A stretch of 20,965 nucleotides of DNA from Deltaproteobacteria bacterium. Lineage in GTDB: Bacteria > Desulfobacterota > DSM-4660 > Desulfatiglandales > HGW-15. The position numbers and the translations under genes were made by a program. Of the stretch, positions 15,440 to 20,965 are shown in pieces; the stretch's first letter is position 1; each line of letters starts with the position of its first letter. The notes under the pieces are model-generated. The model did not search any database. It was given only the letters and a program-made list of their open reading frames with translations, and was not told the origin of the DNA. The stretch spans positions 3,622,332 through 3,643,296 of the forward strand of contig CP070840.1 in NCBI GenBank assembly GCA_020342025.1, written 5' to 3'.

Positions 15440-15512
15440 GCTAAAACGGCCAGAGAGATGGTGGTGAATCACCTGCCGCTATCACAAGGATGCAGGGAGA
15501 GAAGTCTGAAGA

Positions 15513-16925
15513 GTGGCAAAGGGTAGGGTCTCCAATAATTTGAAGTTCCTTTTCAGTCCCGCCTCTGTGGCTGTCGTAGGGGCCTCTGAAGACCAGGCAA
15601 AACTTGGATTTCATGTGATAAAAAGCCTAACCACAGGAAAATATGAGGGAAAGATTATCCCGGTCAATCCCAGAGCAAAGGAGATCATGGGGATTAAGTC
15701 CTTCTCCTCTGTTGCGGAATTTGAGGGACCCATCGATTTGGCCATCGTCGTGGTGCCCGCCGGGCTGGTTCCAGCCATATTTCAGGAATGCATTGATAAG
15801 AATATCAAAGGGATAGTCCTTATTACGGCCGGCTTCAAAGAGACAGATGATCCCCAGGACACCCAACTTCAAGACATGCTGGCTGATCTTGTCAACCGTG
15901 CAGGCACACCGGTTATCGGTCCCAACACCTTCGGCATCGTTAACCTCCACCAAAATCTGAATGCCTCATTCACGCCCGAACTCTCCTGGCTAAGGAAAGG
16001 CGGTGTGGCCCTGGTGAGTCAGAGCGGAGGGATTTCCCATCTCATGGCCTTCGTGGCCATGAAACTCAAAATTCCTATCAGCAAGGTCATCGGCCTGGGA
16101 AACCGATTAAATATTGATTTTGCAGAGACAGTGGCCTATTTAATGGAAGACCCCGATACGCATGTCATTGTTCTTTACCTGGAAGGTCTCGATGACCCGC
16201 GGGGGCTGATGAAAATATCAAGTGAAAACCAGGGGAAAAAGCCACTTATCGCTTACAAAAGCGGAAGTGCCAAGATGGCCGATCGGATATCCCTCTCCCA
16301 TACCGGCTCCATGGCAGGGAAAAATGAGATTTATGAAGGGGCCTTGAGACAGTCTGGCATACTTGTTCTCGATACGATGGAGGCCCTCTTGGATCTCGCT
16401 CGTGCGCTTTGCTCATGTCCGCTCCCTAAAGGCAAAAGGGTTGGAATTCTTTCAGCTCAGGCGGGCCCTGGGATGGTGGCCTGCGATGTTTGCGAGCGAG
16501 AGGGATTGGAGATGGCCCGTTTCAGTGACCAAACGCAACGTGTTATTAATGAAATTCTGCCTCCCATTGTACTCAGATCCAATCCTGTGGATATGGGGCC
16601 CGTGTTCTCTGACCCCTCGGCTATTGCGGCCATCATAGGGGCTGTTCTGAAGGATGAAAACGTGGATGGAATCGTCCTTATAACCCTTTTTGCATCCGCA
16701 AACAGGGGAGTTTTGGGTGGTATAGGGGACTTACTTCTGGAATGGAAGCAGCAAAAACCTGTCATTGCCTCTCTCATCTCTCCTCCGGGTATTTGGGACG
16801 AACAGGTAGGTTTTCTGGAGGAGGCTGAGGCCTTGGCGAATTTTCCCACTCCAGAGAGCGCGGCCAGGGTCATGGCCCATCTCTGGCAGTACAAAAACAT
16901 CAAAGATAGGGTGGAAAATGGATAA
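15513..16925 (+). CDS. ADP-forming acyl-CoA synthetase, alpha subunit (CoA-binding/ligase part)
   Basis: The 470-residue protein has the succinyl-CoA-synthetase-like layout of ADP-forming acetyl/acyl-CoA synthetase alpha subunits. A CoA-binding Rossmann domain (SVAVVGASEDQAKLGFHV, about residues 18-35) is followed by IIPVNPRAKEIMG, IGPNTFGIVN (135-144), VSQSGGISH (168-176) and LSHTGSMAGK with H263, the expected phosphohistidine. It converts acyl-CoA, ADP and phosphate to acid, CoA and ATP, or the reverse, with the beta subunit. The start is GTG 15513; an in-frame TGA two codons upstream excludes an earlier start, and GGGAGAG lies about 12 bases upstream. The ATG at 15490 is out of frame. The beta-subunit gene overlaps its end by 8 bases, so they form one operon, driven by the consensus promoter at 15358-15385. 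Confidence 0.92.
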   Translation: MAKGRVSNNLKFLFSPASVAVVGASEDQAKLGFHVIKSLTTGKYEGKIIPVNPRAKEIMGIKSFSSVAEFEGPIDLAIVVVPAGLVPAIFQECIDKNIKGIVLITAGFKETDDPQDTQLQDMLADLVNRAGTPVIGPNTFGIVNLHQNLNASFTPELSWLRKGGVALVSQSGGISHLMAFVAMKLKIPISKVIGLGNRLNIDFAETVAYLMEDPDTHVIVLYLEGLDDPRGLMKISSENQGKKPLIAYKSGSAKMADRISLSHTGSMAGKNEIYEGALRQSGILVLDTMEALLDLARALCSCPLPKGKRVGILSAQAGPGMVACDVCEREGLEMARFSDQTQRVINEILPPIVLRSNPVDMGPVFSDPSAIAAIIGAVLKDENVDGIVLITLFASANRGVLGGIGDLLLEWKQQKPVIASLISPPGIWDEQVGFLEEAEALANFPTPESAARVMAHLWQYKNIKDRVENG

Positions 16926-17607
16926 AAGCGTGAAGATCTTAGAAAAGGCCCTGAAGGAAGGTCGCGGCGTGCTATCCGAGCATGAATCCAAGGAGCTCCT
17001 GCGTGTCTATCAAATCCCCGTGGCCCGTGAAATCGTCGTGAACACAGAAGGTGAACTCATAAAGGCTGCCAATGACATAGGCTATCCCTTGGTGATGAAG
17101 GGATGCTCCCCCGCCCTGACCCATAAGACGGAACAAGGGCTGGTCAAGTTGGATCTCCGCAATGATGAAGAGGCCCGTGCGGCCTTTCAAGAGATCATGA
17201 ACAGCATGGAGGATCAACAAAAGGCGGTTCTGGTCCAGGAACTGGTGAAAGGCAGCAGAGAGCTCATGGTTGGCATGACCCGAGATGCCCAGTTCGGCCC
17301 ATGCGTGATGTTTGGGCTGGGGGGAATTTTCACAGAGATTCTCAAAGACATATCCTTCCGCGTCGCCCCCATTGAGAAGAGGGACGCGAAGGAGATGATG
17401 CAAGAGATCAAGGGGCACAAGATCTTGGAAAATGTGCGTGGCATGCCTGAGGCAGACCTGGAAGAACTCTCAGAGATCCTCATCCGGGTGGGGCAGATGG
17501 GCCTTGAAAATGATGCCATTCAGGAGATAGACGTTAATCCTCTGATACTTTCAGGAAGTAAGCCTGTGGCCGTTGATGCACTGGTTGTTTTAAATCCCCC
17601 TGGCTGA
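16918..17607 (+). CDS. ADP-forming acyl-CoA synthetase, beta subunit (ATP-grasp)
   Basis: This 229-residue ATP-grasp protein is the size of separate beta subunits of ADP-forming acyl-CoA synthetases. GYPLVMKGCSPALTHKTEQG (residues 55-74) contains the nucleotide-binding lysine and H69 in the SPxxxHKT motif, the beta-subunit histidine of this family. VLVQELVKGSRELMVGM and FGLGGIFTEILKDISFRVAP form the ATP-grasp core, and EIDVNPLIL holds the metal-binding Asp/Asn. The usual Gly-Gly-Val after HKT is GLV here. With the alpha subunit it conserves the thioester energy as ATP. Its ATG lies inside the end of the alpha gene (ATGGATAA overlap). It ends 16 bases from the convergent O-antigen ligase-type gene, with no clear terminator between them. 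Confidence 0.92.
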   Translation: MDKSVKILEKALKEGRGVLSEHESKELLRVYQIPVAREIVVNTEGELIKAANDIGYPLVMKGCSPALTHKTEQGLVKLDLRNDEEARAAFQEIMNSMEDQQKAVLVQELVKGSRELMVGMTRDAQFGPCVMFGLGGIFTEILKDISFRVAPIEKRDAKEMMQEIKGHKILENVRGMPEADLEELSEILIRVGQMGLENDAIQEIDVNPLILSGSKPVAVDALVVLNPPG

Positions 17608-17623
17608 TGACAAGGTGTTGGCC

Positions 17624-19087
17624 TCAAGCTCGCTTTTCTAATTCAGGGATCATAATAACCATCGCTGTGAGGAACCAGAATGGTTCCATAATTCGCACAA
17701 TGATAAAGGTATTCGCGCCAAGGGCATGGCATAGGAGGCCCACAAAACCGGCCAAATAGCCCATGGCAAGGCCCCTGTAAAAAGGATCCGAGGTCCCCTT
17801 AAAGACACGGTATCCCTGCCTGAATATGGTGGACATCAAAAAGAGAAATACGATGAGTCCTATCAGTCCAGCCTCCGTGATCACCCTGAGAAACTGATTA
17901 TCCAAAAATTTGTATCCGGTCACCCCATATCCCAGAATAGGGTGCTCCAGCCAATCCTTGGTGGCCGCCTTATAACTCCTCAATCGGGCAGAGAGGGAAG
18001 TATCCAGCTTGACGCCCCCCAATTCCACCACATCTTTTTGGGTTCTCCCCTGAGTAAGCGTATATGTGACCCTCTCCCTGGCGGGCTCAGGAGCGATAAA
18101 AGGAAGGCTAATACCCACGAGGAGCACCGCGGCCATGACCCAATTTCTTCTTTCGGAAAGCCATACAAAGGCAAGTGCTGCGGGAATGGCGGCCAGATAA
18201 GACGTTCGGGACTGGGTGTAAATGAGGGGAACAGCAGAAAGGAGGGCCAAGAGACCGTAAAGGAGTCGGTCTCGGAATGAGTTGGACGCTAAAAGTAATC
18301 CCAGCACTATAGAGATCATAAAAACCAGGTACCCTCCAAAGGTGTTGGGTTCTCCCCCCTCACCTTCAAATGGCGCCGAGACTCTACCGCCGCCAGGAAT
18401 CTGGACGATTCCTATGATAGAAACGATGGCACAGGTGATGAGGATCGCCCACAAATAATTCCGAATCTGCTTTTTGCTCTCAAGATGGTTGGCCACCATG
18501 AAATAGATGATCATGTATTCAAAATACTTCAGGACAAATAAAAAGCCCGTCTTCAGGCTCATTCTTCCAAACATGGCGCCTAACAGGGTGGAAACGAGAC
18601 AAATTATTATGTAATAGGCGATGGGTCTGTTCAGCGGCGTCTTAAGGAACAAGCCCAGCTCCTTCTTGATAGACATCTTGGCCAGCCAGCTCACCCCTAT
18701 GATCACGATAAGGAAATCATCAAGCCTCAGTGTCACACCGCGGCCCAGTGCCGCGCCTTCAGTGGTACCCACAACGAACTCCGGACTCAGAAGCATGGAG
18801 AATATGAGGACGTAAAGGGCGATATCTGTGCTGGCGAAGCCGCCAATGAAGATGACCATGCCAGCCGTCAGCGCAAAGGTCTGGAAGGTGGAAAGCACGG
18901 GTATCATGAAGGCAAACGCAATGAGTACGAGTAGCAGAAGGATGAGTGGCAGGAGGAGTTGAAGGGTGGTTTGGCCGCTGACGTCAAAGTATTCTGTTAT
19001 TGGCTTGTTTCCCAAATGGCTTTCTCCGAAAGGCCCCATATCTATGGCAAGAAGATTTTGAGCCTTACTTCGTGCTTCGAATTGCAA
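17624..19087 (-). CDS. O-antigen ligase / polysaccharide polymerase family membrane protein
   Basis: The 487-residue protein has roughly ten to twelve hydrophobic segments, starting near residue 40. A long non-membrane loop at about residues 330-400 contains KDWLEHPILGYGVTGYKFLDN and EAGLIGLIVFLFLM. Together with QSRTSYLAAIPAALAFVWL this is the Wzy_C pattern of O-antigen ligases (WaaL) and Wzy polymerases, which work on lipid-linked glycans on the periplasmic side of the inner membrane. The start is uncertain: TTG 19087 gives the longest frame, ATG 19039 would shorten it by 16 residues, and neither has a good ribosome site. It lies 46 bases after the kinase-SPOR gene on the same strand, so a capsule or exopolysaccharide operon is likely. 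Ligase versus polymerase cannot be settled by eye. Confidence 0.85.
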   Translation of the reverse strand: MQFEARSKAQNLLAIDMGPFGESHLGNKPITEYFDVSGQTTLQLLLPLILLLLVLIAFAFMIPVLSTFQTFALTAGMVIFIGGFASTDIALYVLIFSMLLSPEFVVGTTEGAALGRGVTLRLDDFLIVIIGVSWLAKMSIKKELGLFLKTPLNRPIAYYIIICLVSTLLGAMFGRMSLKTGFLFVLKYFEYMIIYFMVANHLESKKQIRNYLWAILITCAIVSIIGIVQIPGGGRVSAPFEGEGGEPNTFGGYLVFMISIVLGLLLASNSFRDRLLYGLLALLSAVPLIYTQSRTSYLAAIPAALAFVWLSERRNWVMAAVLLVGISLPFIAPEPARERVTYTLTQGRTQKDVVELGGVKLDTSLSARLRSYKAATKDWLEHPILGYGVTGYKFLDNQFLRVITEAGLIGLIVFLFLMSTIFRQGYRVFKGTSDPFYRGLAMGYLAGFVGLLCHALGANTFIIVRIMEPFWFLTAMVIMIPELEKRA

Positions 19088-19133
19088 AGCGGGTAACGCA
19101 TTTATGAATTGAGGGGCTTGGGAGGGGAAATTC

Positions 19134-20965
19134 TTATCTCTGAACGATCTGACTCTGAATCCCGTTCAACTTTAGATGATGGTATTGCTGCTCCGCGCCC
19201 TCTCTGGTTATGAAAGCACCCACATAGAGTCGGGATCCTCCATCCTCACCCTTTATCACATAGGGAAAGTATCCCAGTCTTTTCAGGGACAAAAGCCTAC
19301 TCTCGAGCTCCCCTGACTGCGTATAACTGCCGATCAGATTGGCATAGGGCGTCTTCTTGACGGTTCCCTCATTCAGCCTATGACCTTCTTTAAATTTTTC
19401 CGCCTTCTCACGATCCTGGAAATGTCCTGTAAACACTCTAAACCATGTCCCTTTTTCATTGAAATCAACTGTGGAACAATAGGGGGAGAGGCCCTTTTCG
19501 CTATATTGGGAAATTGCCTTTTCTGCCCGCTCCAGGGTTCGAAATGAGCCCAGGTAGAGTGAGTAGGGATGCGAGAGGGTTTTTTTCGCAATCATTGGCC
19601 CCTTGCTTTGAACGGAGATGCTTTCGGGTTCTCTCGCAATGGGTGTCTCAAAAACGCCCTCTTTGGCCGGGGCTACACTTCCGGCCTCAGGTTTCTTCTC
19701 AGATACCGGCGGCTCCGGCCGGGCGGCCATGTTCTCCGTTTTCTTTTCAGACGTGGGCAAGGTCTCTTTCTCGAGAATGATGACGCTTTTGGCTTCAGGC
19801 TTCTTTGTCGATTCTGTAGGCTCCGGTTTGGGGCTGATGCTCCCTGGTTTTCCTGATAAAGCCGCCTTTAGGTTCCTTTTCTTGGCCAAAGGCTTCTTGT
19901 CATCCGCGACCCGCGTCGCCACAGATGGGGTCTCAGGGCCAGGCTCTTTGACCTGAGACCTCACCTTTGCCTTAGAAACCGTTCCTTTCGGTTGTTTGGA
20001 GGGGGTCTTGGGTTTGCCCTGGATGGCCCTCTTTTGAGGCCCCCTTTCCCCGCCCGCTGATCTCACTTCATCCTTTCTCGTCGATCTTCCCGTATCCGGG
20101 GGTTTGAAAGGATCAATGATGCCACGCTGCCAGAGGATCCCGCCAGTGAGCAACCCTATCGCCACCAACATAAGGGCCACCTTCCGCTTGCTCAGCTGCT
20201 TTGCAACCTTGTTTCGGAGCCCTTCTGCCTCATCTCCTGCGGGGATCGTCTGTTTTTCTCTCTTCACGCGTTCCCCTTTCTTACCTATAAATGAAAAAAG
20301 ATTGCTCCTCTCGCCCCTTTTCTTGTGCTTCTTCTCTGCACCATATGCATAGTAGTAGCTGTAGTACTTATAATCTTGGAAATCGGGACTCACGTCTGGT
20401 CTCATGCCATTGAGCACGACGCCCATGATATTGCAGTTGACCTGCTTTAGTTGGGCCGTGGATCTTCTTAACAGCCCCCTGGATACGGTACCTACACGAT
20501 ATACCAGGAGTACCCCATCCACCTTTGTCCCTAGAATAGCCGCGTCGGCCGTTGAGAGAATGGGTGTGGAATCAAATAAGATAATATCATATTCTTTTTT
20601 TGCCTCTTCCATGAAGGCCGTCAGACGCTCAGATTCTATCAGTTCGGCTGGATTAGGCGGTATGGGTCCGCTCGTAATGAGGTGAAGGTTGTCCAGACCA
20701 GGTGTCATCATAACCTCATCTGTGCCCATCTGCCCCATGATCATATCTGTTACTGTTTTGACCGTGTCACGCCAGGGATAATTCCCCATCAAAATATCGG
20801 TGAGTCCAGGAGTCATTTCCACCCCGAAGACTCGATCGATGGCGGGCTTTCTTAAATCAGAGCCCACAAGTAGGACCTTCATTCCGGCCTGAGCCATGGT
20901 GATGGCCAAATTTACGGCGACCAGCGTCTTTCCCTCTTCCGGAGAAGTGCTGGCAATGCCAATAG
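19134..20965 (-). CDS. BY-kinase-type ATPase fused to a membrane helix and two SPOR repeats (N-terminus cut by window edge)
   Basis: The frame is open to the right edge; 609 residues are visible. The visible start holds Walker A (ASTSPEEGKT), then a Walker A'-like VLLVGSDLRKP in which the first Asp of DxDxR is Gly, and Walker B IILFDSTPIL. Next comes a tyrosine-rich cluster (DYKYYSYYYAYG, nt 20343-20372) like the autophosphorylated tail of bacterial tyrosine kinases controlling polysaccharide export. Instead of ending there, the protein continues through a basic segment, one membrane helix (KVALMLVAIGLLTGGILW, about 20130-20183) and a ~180-residue Lys/Pro/Glu-rich linker with degenerate repeats (PEPTESTKKPEA, PEPPVSEKKPEA). 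It finishes with two SPOR-like repeats (about 19374-19571 and 19140-19349). SPOR domains bind peptidoglycan, so the C-terminus should be periplasmic and the ATPase cytoplasmic. The next gene is a Wzy/WaaL-type protein. Confidence 0.88.
   Translation of the reverse strand, partial: IGIASTSPEEGKTLVAVNLAITMAQAGMKVLLVGSDLRKPAIDRVFGVEMTPGLTDILMGNYPWRDTVKTVTDMIMGQMGTDEVMMTPGLDNLHLITSGPIPPNPAELIESERLTAFMEEAKKEYDIILFDSTPILSTADAAILGTKVDGVLLVYRVGTVSRGLLRRSTAQLKQVNCNIMGVVLNGMRPDVSPDFQDYKYYSYYYAYGAEKKHKKRGERSNLFSFIGKKGERVKREKQTIPAGDEAEGLRNKVAKQLSKRKVALMLVAIGLLTGGILWQRGIIDPFKPPDTGRSTRKDEVRSAGGERGPQKRAIQGKPKTPSKQPKGTVSKAKVRSQVKEPGPETPSVATRVADDKKPLAKKRNLKAALSGKPGSISPKPEPTESTKKPEAKSVIILEKETLPTSEKKTENMAARPEPPVSEKKPEAGSVAPAKEGVFETPIAREPESISVQSKGPMIAKKTLSHPYSLYLGSFRTLERAEKAISQYSEKGLSPYCSTVDFNEKGTWFRVFTGHFQDREKAEKFKEGHRLNEGTVKKTPYANLIGSYTQSGELESRLLSLKRLGYFPYVIKGEDGGSRLYVGAFITREGAEQQYHHLKLNGIQSQIVQR

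Larger units (their letters stand above)
14719..15512. other. 794-base divergent intergenic region without a convincing gene
   Basis: This spacer separates the minus-strand liv operon from the plus-strand acyl-CoA synthetase operon. It contains a possible weak livK promoter, a 258-bp segment bounded by 14-bp inverted repeats with an internal hairpin, a consensus plus-strand promoter, and a terminator-like hairpin in the leader; each is listed separately. Two short open frames (14845-15123 plus, 14948-15172 minus) overlap each other, lack good ribosome sites and show no family pattern I recognise. I do not call them genes. From 15204 to about 15350 I see nothing specific. Confidence 0.6.

Noticed and set aside
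19134..20909. Kinase-SPOR gene starting at TTG 20909
   Set aside because: The frame continues upstream with the Walker A motif to the right edge, so 20909 is internal and the gene is simply cut by the window.
1..20965. CRISPR arrays, phage genes, toxin-antitoxin or classical defence genes
   Set aside because: None seen: the spacer repeats are short octamers without unique spacers, and every large open frame is explained by metabolic, transport or envelope families.

Overview
This 20,965-base window looks like accessory catabolic and envelope chromosome from an anaerobic, probably Desulfobacterota-type (sulfate-reducing or syntrophic) bacterium. That placement is inferred from gene content: a tungsten/molybdenum aldehyde oxidoreductase-type enzyme with its own polyferredoxin, a Liv-type ABC importer beside an acyl-CoA ligase, an ADP-forming acyl-CoA synthetase split into two subunits, and an acyl-CoA carboxyltransferase. 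No rRNA, tRNA, CRISPR array or intact transposase gene is visible.

Layout. From 14718 leftwards to position 1, everything is on the minus strand. It begins with a five-gene branched-chain-amino-acid-type ABC importer (livK, livH, livM, livG, livF; 14718 to 9925) and an AMP-forming acyl-CoA ligase (9803 to 8121). Next is a redox module: a MoaD-like sulfur carrier, a four-cluster ferredoxin, a 70-residue zinc-ribbon protein and an AOR-family oxidoreductase (7987 to 4853). It continues with a short-chain dehydrogenase-fold protein whose catalytic residues are all replaced, a PccB/MmdA-like carboxyltransferase, a single-receiver response regulator, a metallo-beta-lactamase-fold hydrolase and a flavodoxin-like protein cut by the left edge.

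A 794-base gene-free stretch (14719 to 15512) separates this from a two-gene plus-strand operon encoding the alpha and beta subunits of an ADP-forming acyl-CoA synthetase. The stretch holds a perfect 14-bp inverted repeat bounding 258 bp, a consensus TTGACA/TATAAT promoter, and a terminator-like hairpin in the leader of the synthetase operon. Converging on that operon from the right are two minus-strand envelope polysaccharide genes: an O-antigen ligase/polymerase-type membrane protein, and a BY-kinase-type ATPase fused through a membrane segment to two C-terminal SPOR repeats. The latter is cut by the right edge.

How the genes may work together (inference): the importer brings in a carboxylic or amino acid, the AMP-forming ligase activates it with CoA, the AOR module handles low-potential acid/aldehyde or acyl redox chemistry, and the carboxyltransferase and ADP-forming synthetase serve downstream acyl-CoA metabolism, the latter conserving ATP. 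The actual substrate cannot be read from the sequence. Several spacers in the catabolic part carry an octameric GGAGTAYT-type repeat arranged as hairpins, at least one placed like a terminator.
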